Source of the DNA: Holtermannia corniformis
Lineage: Eukaryota > Basidiomycota > Tremellomycetes > Holtermanniales
Direction: 5' to 3'
Assembly: GCA_001599935.1 (NCBI GenBank)
Contig: BCIJ01000003.1
Location: forward strand, 190,606 to 254,605
DNA: 64,000 bases
The notes under the pieces were generated by a model. The model did no database searches and had not been told where the DNA came from. It saw nothing but the letters and a program-made list of their open reading frames with translations. A program made the translations under genes and the position numbers. Within the stretch, counting starts at the first letter, position 1. Each line of letters begins with the position of its first letter. Positions 23,501 to 34,164 of the stretch are shown here, in pieces.

Positions 23501-24821
23501 TGCAGACGATCTGGCGCGCTTTGAGAGCATCAAGCCCGTCTTGTCTTCGAGCAATGAATACCGCCCGGCTCTGATCATCGTCTCTTGGGATGACGAATCG
23601 CAGTCGGCTATCGAGCAACGCGTGAGTTTGGCACGGGTAATAGGCACACAGACTGAGCGTCATCCAGTTGGGCATCGTATCGACCTCTGGGTTCTCAGCA
23701 ATTACTCTACTCGGCCTAGCCAAAGAGGCCGCAGATGTTGGACAATTCCGTGGGGCTGTCACATCCGTCTTGACGCGTGTCGAGAGCAAGCCTAGATACG
23801 ACCTGGCATTACTGCGTGGGTCGCTTCTACGTGCGAGTTGTACGCGGTGGCTGACTCTGTTCAGCTGTAGTCCAGTCGGTCTACCCAGTCTGGACCGAGC
23901 TTATGCTACTCGCGGTGACATCAATCACTCGCAAGCCCGACAGTGCGTCCCCCGTCGATCAACGTACAAGATGCTGACGGGTCTAGATTGGCTCGATTAC
24001 ACTGTCATCCTTCAGCTCATGATTGATTCGATCAACGATCTCCGACGGGTCATCCTCACCTCCATTGCGTCAGACTATACGGGACCGAGCCTGGGGATCA
24101 TCAAGCTGCCGGTGTTCGAGACTGAGCGCAGGATCGAGGACGATAGGTCAGTCCTGCGAAACCCTGCTACATGTCACTGATGGATGCTAGGTCCGCCGAG
24201 ATTGCCATGCTCAAGTACCTGCAACATCCATCTCTCGCCGACATGGATGACCTTGCTCTGCTCGTCGCCGAAGTCTGCAACGCTCTCAAGGATGGACGCC
24301 GTGCGTTCGCTTTGCATCCGAGTTATCCGCTGATTCTTACAGCCGCACCAACCCAACTGTTTCTCGAGACTTTGGCGTATGCGATCTCGTCCCGCATCGC
24401 CACCAGGACAGTGCCAATGGATGTCTACGAAAGTTGCGAGGTCCAAACGCAGCGCACTCGAGCGTTGTGCGAGGGTGCCACACAAGCATTCACGCAAATC
24501 CTCAAGAGCAAGACCGAGGTCATTGACAAGCTCGCGCGTAAGCCTGTCAGCAAGGGCAAGGCGACCGCCGACGTCCTAGACCCGTTCGAGATGGAACCGG
24601 CAATGCCGCCGATCCGGGCGCTGCCGGATCTTTCGACCTCTGCTGCGTTTGCTTCGCCGCCTTTGTCTGCGCCACCGGCCGCGGGTAGGAAGAGGCGGAT
24701 TGAAACACCCATCGCGGCCGAGACGAGCACCGGCGGCCGCGAGAGCAAGATTATGCGTTTACGCAAGCTGATGGGTCAAGTCCGGAGTGGGCTCGATGCG
24801 GATGCACGCGCGTTGATGTGA
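20534..24821 (+). CDS. SAC3: SAC3/GANP-family mRNA export scaffold (TREX-2)
   Basis: Scaffold of the nuclear-pore TREX-2 complex that couples transcription to mRNA export. The ATG at 20534 gives MALGRPPLRANGSKSLSKAG. After the first intron comes the family signature RGTCTDMCPEYEREEREFKK. The PCI-like SAC3 domain continues with RTLDYLFRTILTKP, HPFIWDRTRQVRQEFSKQ, VSLTHYYNDIRLDTG and MSMTALMRLFGCVDEAEVVE. A proline-rich linker leads into a helical region (AHKAMLEARARARGELLDFI and an Arg/Glu-rich coiled coil). The C-terminal exons from 23180 to 24821 (WKILVASTEQDTGKWLRRKL, then EIAMLKYLQHPSLADMDDLA) resemble the extended tail of fungal Sac3. The exons between 23800 and 24180 are hard to order, so the tail model is less certain than the core. 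The stop at 24821 is 25 nt from the stop of the next gene. Confidence 0.87.
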
Positions 24822-24846
24822 TGCATCTCGTACTGCGCTATTGACT

Positions 24847-25673
24847 TTATTTAAACCACAGACTCTGGAACCGGATCTCGGCACCTTGCTCAGCTAACGG
24901 ACTGGCGCCTCCGATCCCAATCCACTCGTCCCCCTCGACCACTGGGAAACTTGTGATCTCCCGCGTCATAGTCCATTTGTCGTCGCTCAAGTCTTCTCCT
25001 GAGTCTTGGACGTCCTGGTCGAGCGCGACAAATATCTTGATGAGCGGGCCAGAGCGCTGGATCTTGAGGTGCGTCAACGCTTGGGTGGGTGTAGCCGGGA
25101 TCAGAGACCTGTTGATGAGTGGGAAATCAAATACTTTGGATGGTGACTGACCAGTCTGAGAAGGGGTTGGTGACGACTGCGCTGATCCATGGTTTATCGT
25201 GCTCGTACTATCGTGGCTGTCATCATGATGGCTACGACGATGCGAGTCGGTGACGCACCTCGATCCCCGTCTTGATCCAGCTCTTGTCATTCTGCCACAG
25301 AAACAGACCGGCTTGATCGCTGGAACCCCACGTCAGCTTGACCAGTGAAAAGTTTGCAACGCACAACTGGACGTTCCAGTCACCAGCAAGCCCGACGCCA
25401 GCCTGCCATTCGTTCGAACGAGCTTGCTCATCGGGGATCTTGAACGCAAGGAGCGGCGCTGAAGAGCGGTGCGCTGTCGGCGTATGCCACCAATCTGACT
25501 TTGGGTTATTCTGTATCCACCACACGACTCAGTGGTAATCATGGCGTGATGCAGCACAGGGCAGTACCGACCGTCAGGTGTAGAGTGGCTTCGGGCTCGG
25601 TGGGCTTGACAGGCGTGTGGAACACGGCGTGGCCTGGAAGCGGTACGAGATCGTCCCATGATATACGAGGCAT
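24847..25673 (-). CDS. REE1-like DUF1349 (concanavalin-A-like) protein
   Basis: Member of the DUF1349 family named after yeast Ree1, a cytosolic protein linked to regulation of enolase. The start ATG at 25673 gives MPRISWDDLVPLPGHAVFH. Exon 2 has NPKSDWWHTPTAHRSSAPL and QLCVANFSLVKLTWGSSDQA, then GLFLWQNDKSWIKTGIE, the beta-strand core. A 51-nt intron precedes YEHDKPWISAVVTNPFSDW. The last exon, LKIQRSGPLIKIFVALDQD, ends QGAEIRFQSLWFK. Four exons; the length of about 215 residues suits the family. Convergent with SAC3, only 25 nt between stop codons, so their 3' UTRs almost certainly overlap. Confidence 0.8.
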
Positions 25674-26247
25674 CTTGTGCTAACCGGTAGACTGTTATGC
25701 TAGAAGGAAGCTACGCGATGCTGCCAAGACGCAGCTTATAGCTCGCCGTTGACGACCGGACAACTCTGGGCGGGACAACCTCGGCACGGACGGACGGTGC
25801 CTGGATGCTCGGTCGTCTGCGGTGCATCGCTACTGACTCGGCAGGTGATCAGGTATGCATACATACATACTACGCAACAGCCGATAATTCGTGCAGACCG
25901 TTCGTCACCACAAGTTGGAACCCGAAGACATTCACGAAACTCTTTGCAATCATCCGGGAGTGTCAACGCTATGGATGTCGGCATGCCGTGGAGATGCATG
26001 ACGCGCTGGTGCAACGCCTTGTCCGTAAAAACTATGGGCACCTGGGTTCGGTGCGTACGGTATCCAGCCAGCGAGTTGGAGCTGACTCATACAAGATCGA
26101 GTCAGCCGTACAGCTGCCTTCACTGCAGTTCAATTGCTCGCGCAGTGTATGTGTACGAATGACATCAATGTCTGCTCGTAGTTACGCTTGCGCTCAATAT
26201 GGCATATACAATAACACTACACTACCAACCCGTCGAAGCCTCGTTCA
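25674..26247. other. Intergenic region, REE1 promoter side
   Basis: 574 nt upstream of the minus-strand DUF1349 gene. Contains a short (CATA) run, GCATACATACATACTA, at about 25857-25872. An open frame at 25805-26263 on the plus strand looks random. No other feature seen. Confidence 0.4.
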
Positions 26248-28134
26248 TCAATCAAGGTTGTAGCCAGCGAACCAAGTGATCAGTTGGTCACGCTCTCGTT
26301 GAACCCTCCTAGGCCAGTCATCGTCCCAATCACTGCGGAATTCAGCGCGATCAAAGTCTATGACTCTGTACGCTCCTTTGTGATGACGCCAATGGCGCGG
26401 GGTGACATCGCCATGCACCACGCCATGTTGATGCAGAGCGTCATAGACCCTCATCAAAGCGTTTCTGTGAAGGGCGTCAGATAAAGTCCGGCGCAAGCCA
26501 ACCAGGACTCACTCATGTGCTTGGACATCGACTGTGTCCAATGGATTGCCAACATCCTCCATCACTATCAGGGTGACCAGGTTGGTGCCCACCATCCCCT
26601 CCCAGACGTCATAAATGGTGGGTACGACCTGGCCTTGGATAGGCCTGAGCTTGGCGTAGGCCTTCAACTCGGTGTTGATGCCTTGTTGTGCGGCCTCGCG
26701 AGTCAAACCAGATGGGCTTCTAAGTGGGAACGAGCCTAAGTTGCACGCTTTGACAATGACCGGCGTCGTTTCCTGACGGGAGCCACCAACGCGCTTTGAA
26801 GAATCGTAAGACGATTCCGATCTTGAAAGAGCCGTGTCGACGAGTGCTGTGCCCTGGTACGCCTGCCATAGAGCGCCTTCACCACAAAATTCGGTCACGC
26901 ACATCCAGATGACGCTACTGTTCTCATCGCGGCTGCGCGCATGATGCGGGGCCGAATTATAGATGGTATTGGGTAGCAGGGAGGGCGTCCAGTCGGTGAA
27001 CTTTGACTCGAGTGGTGGTGGCTGTCGAGGTACGGGGATCTCACTGATCGAAGCTGTCGACGGCGAGCTGGGCATGTTTTTCGGAACCTCGAGCTGGCGC
27101 TTGCTGCGGTCCTGACGACCAGTCGACGCGCCTTGCTGGTCGGGTTGGCTCGCTCGTAGCGGACCAGGAACGACGTCCATCGACGGCAGAGGCGGCTCGC
27201 CCGACCCGAGCGGTTGGAAGCCATCGGTCGGCATGGGCAAACACATAGCTGCCGTGAGAAGGCCGAGCGGTGTCGTCACGAGGCTCAAGGCAAATTGCGG
27301 AGCAATGAGGGATGGGGAAAAGGTGCGCGGGATGAGTGGAGATACGGCAATGCTATGCGGCCCGGTGACTTGGAACACCATATAGTTGTCCCAGTTGGTG
27401 ACGATGTCGAACTCGACTTTGTTGCGCCACAGGGTTGCAACCACCTTGAGACCGTCAATTGGGCCTCGTTCAACGGGCCATGTCCGACTCACCTGGGACG
27501 CAAGGCGCAGCGTCATCTCGCGCCAGGACCGGTCTTGCTGATAGTCTTCCATGAGCCATTGGCCGTGGTGCGTACCGATCCTCAGTCCATCTTGAGCTGA
27601 TTGGTACAATGTGTACAAGGCAATGTTTGGGACGGTATCTCCGTGCTTTAGATCCAAAGTGACAATAGTGCGCTCGTCAACACCGACGAGGTCGTAATCA
27701 GACTTGCTGGATAAGTTGCCGGTAGATCTCCGCCATTCGCGGCCGCGGGCAAAGGGCGCAACCGCTGCTGTCTCGGCACTAAAGGCGTCGTCCAACGAGT
27801 CGAAGAAGACATGCTCAATGACTGGCTCCAGTTGGTAGTCGTCGTAGATGATTCGGTTCACGTGGCGTTGGGTGATACGAGCGTCGTTGCGCCATTCCAC
27901 CGCGGCAGTGTCCAGACCATCGGCAAGAGCCGCAGACAATGGCACCAACGGGTTGGACAATGTGTGGAAAGAGATGGGCTTGGTAATCTTGACCGAGGCG
28001 GGGTTGACAAGTGTGACCGCGTCGGCCTTGGTCGACGGGCTTCGAGACGGCTGACGCGCGTGAAAGTGTACAGGCGGCGGTACCACGGCCGCTTGTTCTT
28101 GCAGAGTCGGCATGATGCGCCTTGTGCAGTGCAT
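26248..28134 (-). CDS. Fungal-type protein kinase-like protein (FunK1-like)
   Basis: Belongs to the expanded basidiomycete group of kinase-like proteins. The Kozak-type start GCCACCATG at 28134 gives MHCTRRIMPTLQEQ; the open frame extends further upstream without an ATG. The N-terminal half holds DDAFSAETAAVAPFARG and VTLDLKHGDTVPNIALYTLY, the nuclease-like/FunK1 N-terminal pattern. The C-terminal half is kinase-like: TPVIVKACNLGSFPL, NTELKAYAKLRPIQGQVVP and LVTLIVMEDVG. The last exon, after an intron at 26472-26516 or so, has HGVVHGDVTPRHW and YRVIDFDRAEF, where HGD replaces the canonical HRD and IDFD takes the place of DFG. Only one intron was found, unusual next to its neighbours. Activity as a protein kinase is doubtful. 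Confidence 0.72.
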
Positions 28135-28389
28135 GGTGGCCCCCGAGGCTGAGTGTAACCGTTGCCACTCACCCACGTGGCGTTTTGAAACACGGCGATC
28201 AGCCAAACCCTATTTGACACCAACGGATGCCCGCGACCCCCTCGCTCGGTCCCCCGCAGACGGAGGTCCGCTCCGGATCTCGTTCGGGGACTCGACCGCG
28301 CACGTACAAGTATCTCGCCGGCTCGAGCGCCTGTCCACCACCGCTTCCGCATACACCACTACTGAACCCCGCTGGAACAATCCTCGACA

Positions 28390-30121
28390 ATGTCCACCAA
28401 CAAGGCCACCGACAAGATCACCTTGCTGCTCAACTGGTATGCATCGCACTTACGATCCGGCTTGCGCTGACAATCAGGCATGCGACGCCTTACCACGCCC
28501 CAATCTTCCTCGCTCAGTCGCAAGGTTACTTTGCCGATGAAGGTATCAAAGTCGCCATCCTCGAGCCCAAGTGAGTCGTGTTGGACTGGGCGAGACTCAA
28601 GCTTACCTTTTCAAGCGACCCGTCCGACGTCACCGAGATTGTCGGTGCAGGCCACGCCCAGCTCGGCGTCAAAGCCATGATCCACACGATTGCCGGCAAG
28701 GCCCGTGGGTTCCCTATCAAGAGCCTCGGTACGCTCATGGACGAGCCCTTTACCGGCATCCTCTACCTCAAGGTCGGTGGCTCCACACCTACATGAGAGC
28801 AATTAACTCTCGCAGGGTTCGGGCGTCACCCAAGACTTTACGTCGCTCAAGGGCAAGCGCATCGGCTATGTCGGCGAATTCGGCAAGATCCAAGTCGACG
28901 AGTTGACAAAGTACTACGGGATGAAGCCCGAGGACTACACAACTGTCCGTTGCGGCATGAACATCTCCAAGGCTCTCATCGAGGGCAAGATTGATGGCGG
29001 CATTGGCCTCGAGAACAGTAAGATCGCGGTCGCGAGTAGATGGTTGCTGACGTCGGCCGCGTAGTCCAACAGGTCGAGGTGAGATAAATCACATCATGGT
29101 GGCCAGTCCGCTCGTTTCCTCGCAAGTTTACGGTTTGGCAATGTCTTGGCTCTGGCTGCGCAGCAGCACTGTGCCTCAGAGGTACGCACTATCCGCTCAG
29201 CGGTAGTCGCAAGCAGCGAGTGCCGCCGCTGTTCGGCTCGCACCCTCATACAGAGTGCGAGCCGGGCCCGGCGTGCTGAGATCATATCGCCCGAACCTGT
29301 CCACGGTAATGCGTGCGAAGGAATGCTTGGACTGGCTGCTGTCTTGCCCTTTGTGCTGCGACTTATACTCGTGTGTCTGCTTAGCTCGAGCAATGGTGTC
29401 TTGCCAACGGCCGTCCCGCATCCGACGTCGGCATGATGCGCGTCGATGAGCTCGCGCAGCTTGGTTGCTGCTGCTTCTGCTCGATCCTTTTGATCGGTGC
29501 GTTTGTCACGGTCTCAAAGAACGTTAACTGGAATATTGTCTAAAGGCAACGAAGGTGCGTTTGGAAGACCATTTGGTCCAGCAAACTGACGAGGATCAGA
29601 CTGGGTTGCCGCTCACCCCAAGGAGACGGCCGCTTTCATGCGCGCCATCAAGAGAGGTGCCGACCTCATGCACAAGGACCCGGCAGCCGCCTGGAAGACA
29701 TACTGCGAGTTCAAGGTGATTCGCTCAAGGTGACCCCTCGGACATGTCGCTGATGCCCTACAGCCGGTCATGAACAACCGCCTCAACGCGCTCCAGTACG
29801 AGCGCTCGTACAACTACATGTCGACCGACCTGTCCAACGTTATGCGCGACTGGATCAAGGTTACAAACTACTCGAAGCGCCTTGGGATCCTTCCGGACGA
29901 CTACAAGATGAACATGACCAATGAGTTCCTTTCCTGGCCGTATGATGACCAGGAGAACGTCGATGGCGAGGCCAAGCAGTGAGCTGGGCGACCCGATTGG
30001 GGCTCGAGGTTGACGACGGTATAGGGAGGAGATCTGCTGCAAGCAGCGCAACGTCGCCCAGTATGGCGGTGTGCTCAACCTCGTTCCTACAGCCGCGCCT
30101 GCCATTGCGGCAGGCGCCTAA
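28390..30121 (+). CDS. THI5: 4-amino-5-hydroxymethyl-2-methylpyrimidine phosphate synthase
   Basis: Makes the thiamine pyrimidine HMP-P by consuming its own active-site histidine and PLP, a single-turnover enzyme of the NMT1/THI5 family. The start ATG at 28390 gives [16 protein letters not shown], then [18 protein letters not shown]. The active-site Lys and His are present in LGVKAMIHT (about residues 66 and 70). [20 protein letters not shown] and the cysteine motif LGCCCFCS are conserved. The gene has about ten introns. Two exons are tiny: 29065-29078 (14 nt, QQVE) and 29546-29554 (9 nt, GNE). Intron 29079-29384 is 306 nt and carries a TPP riboswitch. The last exon, after a 46-nt intron, reads [18 protein letters not shown] and stops at 30121. 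Regulation by thiamine is strongly implied. Confidence 0.95.
29079..29384 (+). other. Long riboswitch-bearing intron of THI5
   Basis: Donor GTGAGA after GTC-GAG and acceptor CTTAG before CTC-GAG-CAA keep the reading frame VE|LEQW intact (phase 0). At 306 nt it is about six times the usual intron here. The extra length holds the TPP aptamer and 131 nt upstream of it, which include an alternative donor-like GGTACGC near 29181. Confidence 0.85.
29210..29329 (+). promoter_or_regulatory. TPP riboswitch aptamer (THI element)
   Basis: All conserved parts of the thiamine pyrophosphate aptamer can be drawn. P1 pairs CAAGCA (29210-29215) with TGCTTG (29324-29329). P2 pairs GCGA (29216-29219) with TCGC (29287-29290). 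GTGC follows, then an extended P3: CGCCG (29224-29228) with CGGCG (29269-29273), and distal GGCTCGCAC (29235-29243) with GTGCGAGCC (29255-29263). The pyrimidine-sensing GCTGAGA is at 29275-29281. AACCTG is at 29294-29299. P5 pairs CACG (29302-29305) with CGTG (29312-29315) around TAATG, and GAAGGAA closes the core. Fungal TPP riboswitches in NMT1/THI5 act through alternative splicing; position in an intron fits that mechanism. Confidence 0.95.
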
Positions 30122-30211
30122 GTGCCGATGTCGCCCAACAGAGTTCAACCTCTCAAGGCCTACGCCGCAGTCGGTCACCTAGCCGAGAACGCAGCTCAGA
30201 GAATGCATCAT

Positions 30212-33200
30212 CTATTCAACCTCGAGATCACGATCGAACTCTGCCTGCTTTTGCACGTTGTGATATCCACTTTTCAGCGACGAATACCCTTTACTGCCTA
30301 GTGCCTCTGCGTCAAGGACCTGGGCGCGCTTGAGCAGCTTTGCAAATGTTGCCCGCTGGCTGCTTGATATATTCTGAGTGTTGAGCCAGTCATCGCCGAC
30401 TTCTTTGCCGTATGGCGTGAGCCACAGTCGCGTGAGCGGCATCGGCGCCTCATTCAGCAGCGGATGTAGGAAGTTGAAGTTTTCTTTCGGGTTAAACTTG
30501 TCACCCTTGATATCTGGAACGTAGCGCTCGGCCGCACCGAGTTGCCGTCGGAGATACCAGCTGAATGCGATCAGTGCGGCGAGCAGACCGATGCCCGTGC
30601 CAAGCATCGCGAGGTCCTTTGAACGAAGGTAGATCACTAGGTGTACTGTCAGCGATCATGGCAGGTAGAGCCCACTCACTGAATGTGGACAGCACCTGCA
30701 TCAGCCCAAGAGCTGCGAGCAGTCGATACACCCACGTCGGCCAAGCCATCCCGCCCGAGTCGATGTCATCTTCGCAGATGTATACCCTGGTATGACAACG
30801 TCAGTCGCATCGTATCATCGTCAGTCACGCACAGCTGGAATCCTGGAGGTATCAGCGTGTCAGTACAAGTGCCGAGCCTACTCACGGCTGACGGCGCTGA
30901 TGCAGATTAGGACCAGGCCCGACAGCATCGTGACGCAGGGAGCGATTGGTGCGTAGACAAGCCCGACGGTACATTCGAGGAGCTGAGATGGCCATCAGAG
31001 TCCGTCAAAATGTCGAGAAGCGAGACTCACTGCAGTCGCTCTGTGATAATGTTTGATGAGCGCAGATGGCCAGAACTTACTTTTGCTTACGTGAGATAGC
31101 CTGCAATGTATGAGCTGTCAGGTACATCTGAGCGCCAGTGATTCACTCACCTTCTTCATACCGGGCTGGCTTGGTGCGCAGCAGCGCTTGTCGAGGCGTG
31201 ACAGACTCATTCAGTGACACTTGCATTTCTGCCAGCGTCTGCTTGAGTCCAAGCATAAGGTGGATGATGATCGTCACTGCTTTGATGCTGAGGTTGTCTC
31301 AGCCACCGTGCTGCTGGTCTTGATCAAAAACGTACGGTAGCCAGGTGAGCCAGTAGTTTGACGTCGTGATGTATGACCCTGTCAATGCCAGAATGAAATC
31401 TATGCTCCTGTGAGCCGTCTCGTCCGTGGCGACTCTAGCACACAGCGTACCCCATGACTCGACAGCGCTGTCCTTGAGTTGGCCATTCTTCCAAGCAACG
31501 ATTGAACCTGAGTTCCCGTCAGTGCTATCGTTCAGGAATGCGAACACGAACATACTGATGATCTGCGAGAAGCCCACGAAGCAGAAAAGCATGTAGAAAG
31601 TCAAGAAAGCATAGCACCGACGGAAAGTGCCGCGTTCGCTGGCACTCTTTGAATTCTATGGTGGATGATGAGCAATCGCTGACAAATCGCGGTGGTGACT
31701 TACCGAGCCTTCGTAGCTGGAAATCCACTCAAACGCCTTTGGCAGCAGCACCGACATGAGGAATGCCATGATGGCTGGCGGGCACGCCCCTGCAGCCTGT
31801 CAGCCGAGGACCGTTGTCAACTGGATGCAAGCGCACCGACCACGGCGACGGCAAGAGCAGGATTGACATCGAGGATAGCTTTCGCCCAGCCATAGTGTTC
31901 AGCGAGCTGCTAACGTTAGTGAACTCGTGAGCAGGTAATTGGGTGGCTCACCAGCTCAATGTTGATGAACAGGACGACCTGGCAATGTCAACACAATCAA
32001 CGTCATCTCACACACATACCACTGCGACCGGAATGGAGAAGACAATCGTGAGACCACAGAAGCATGCCCAGCCGAAGACCTTGCGACGGATCACACCCAT
32101 GGTTGAGAGCGCTAGGTTCTCCCAGATCTATGCTGTGTCAATCCAGAGGAACCCGATATGCTTTGACGTACAATGTCCTGCGAGGAATATCAGCTGACAG
32201 TAGCCTTCAAGTTGCACAACACGCATACCTTTGCAGAGGGGGCCTTGTAGACATGACCGCGCAATGCTCCATGCCCCTGACTGAGAATGGCATAGGCTTT
32301 GCAAGCGGCCGGTACTGAACGGAAGGTGATAAACCCTGCGGCAGAGTGAGCATCGCTGCAGAAGTGGATTGCAGCGCCCGGGACTCACAATAAGGCTCCA
32401 AGCGCCTGTCGGTCTTTTGTGCCTGCTTGCGCTCTTTCCAAAACTGCGTCTCCCCAGTGACAATATCTTTACTTTGCAAGCCAGGCGTCAGTTGCGTGCA
32501 GTACCATCATCACAGCATTGTGGCGCGGCCTGGGACTCACATGAGGGTCTTAAATGACCGTCCAGCTTTGCCGCTGCCGCAGAGCATGTTCTCGAGCTCG
32601 ACAACAGAGCTGTTGTACTTTTTGACGGCCCCCGCGAGGTAAGTATCGCCCACTGCGGGTGTCATCATAATGAAGCTTCAACGGCTTTACAGGCTTACAC
32701 GGATTCAGCTTGTTTCGCTTGATATGCACCCCTGCGAGGCTAAGCACTATACAGACGTATGACAGACAAGTGGACTGACCGTGGGTGAAGTGTGGTTCAG
32801 GCAGGTCATGCTTTTTGATCAATCGCTTGATGAACTCTTCGTCCCTCGGCTCCGTACTGCCAAACCACGGGATCATGCCGCGGATGAGGGCAAAGGTACT
32901 TTCGACCTCGAGAGGGGTTTCAAAGACCTGGCGGGCTAGTGAGTCGGATGCCGATCGTCGGGCTTTTGACGAACCAGCAAGGTGCGGTGATGGAGATCCG
33001 GCTCATGGCAGATTTGATTCAACCAAAACTTTTTGAGCTCCATTGCCTGTGAGTCATCAGCTCGCAAGCCGAGAGCAGAAGACATGGTTCCGCACCTGGG
33101 CGCAATGCCACCAAATGACTCCACAGCACGCCACCACTCCTGGCCGTCAGCACCGGCGTAACCTCGCAGCGGGCTACACACATATCACCCCATCCGCCGC

Positions 33201-33902
33201 CAGGTAAGCCCAGAGAGTGTTGCCCTTGACATCCGAGATTGTCAAGCTCAACATACTCGACACATTCGCCTGGACGATGCCCTCGCTAAAGGACTCCTTC
33301 GAGCTGACTTTGTCCGCTGCTTCCGAGGTCCCGTTGAACATGGTGACCGGGAGGATAATTGAGGCTGAGACGAGGCCGGCGATGAGTGCGACATCGCGTA
33401 TCAGGCGGTAAAACTTGATGCCGAGGACAAAGTCGAGTGCTGCGAGTGTCATTGAGCCGAGGGACGAGGACGAGCAGAATGAGGCATACTGAGAGCTTCG
33501 TTTGTGCCGCTGGATCTGCTGAGGAGGTCGCGGTCGGTTGCTCGGAACATCTGAAAGAAGGTACGGTCCGCCTGGAGGTGATCAGTTAATCATCCGAGCT
33601 CGGGAATGAGCGGACGACGCACGCCAGCGCGGGGAGCAAACCAGCTCTATGAGACAACGTCAACACCGGTCGGTGGAGTGTGAGTTACATCACCTTTGCC
33701 TTTTTGTGCTTGCCTAGCCACCAGAACGCCCCAACCGCGAGCAGCTAGCGGTTGTTAGCAGCGATCCCAGCCGGAAGCTACATACCGTGATGACGATGCA
33801 CAAGGGGCCCTCGACAAGTACCGAGGTATCTTTGACAGCGAGGCGGTTGTTGACTGCATCTTGCAGCTGCTCCAGGGTCTCGTCCTCGCCGAGCCACGAC
33901 AT
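30212..33902 (-). CDS. OSCA/CSC1/TMEM63-family cation channel
   Basis: Multi-pass membrane protein of the osmosensitive/mechanosensitive calcium-permeable channel family (DUF221). The start ATG at 33902 gives MSWLGEDETLEQLQDAVNNR; the first TM segment is CIVITLLAVGAFWWLG across a splice site. Family blocks follow: LDFVLGIKFYRLIRDVALIA, MLSLTISDVKGNTLWAYLA, then FITFRSVPAACKAYAIL, SAKDIIWENLALSTMGVIRR and VFGWACFCGLTIVFSIPVAV. Later helices include FYMLFCFVGFSQIISMFVF. The last exon has MLGTGIGLLAALIAFSWYL and ends with a cytosolic tail, FDRDLEVE. About fifteen short introns make exact exon edges approximate. Likely in the plasma membrane or an endomembrane. Convergent with THI5 (90 nt between stops). 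Confidence 0.85.
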
Positions 33903-34164
33903 GACAGCCGTCAGTATGCTTGAGCAACATATTCACAAGTTGCGTCGCCATGGTGAACGGCTCCTTTGTCAGCGTGATTCCCTTTGTAGATAGATCACGT
34001 CGCAAGTCGATCAAGTCTTGTCAGCGTGCAGTCTGCGAGAGAGTCGTCAAAGCCGTTGAACGGCATTTGTCTGTGCTGCAACTTGCACGCAGCAAACAAC
34101 TTTATCAAAGGATGGTGCCGTGTCGTCCAAAGTACTTTGGCCGTCTGTAGATACCATCAGCAGC

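Noticed and set aside
25805..26263. 152-codon plus-strand frame
   Set aside because: No splice grammar, no domain, Cys/Ser/Arg-rich random look; lies in the promoter side of the DUF1349 gene.
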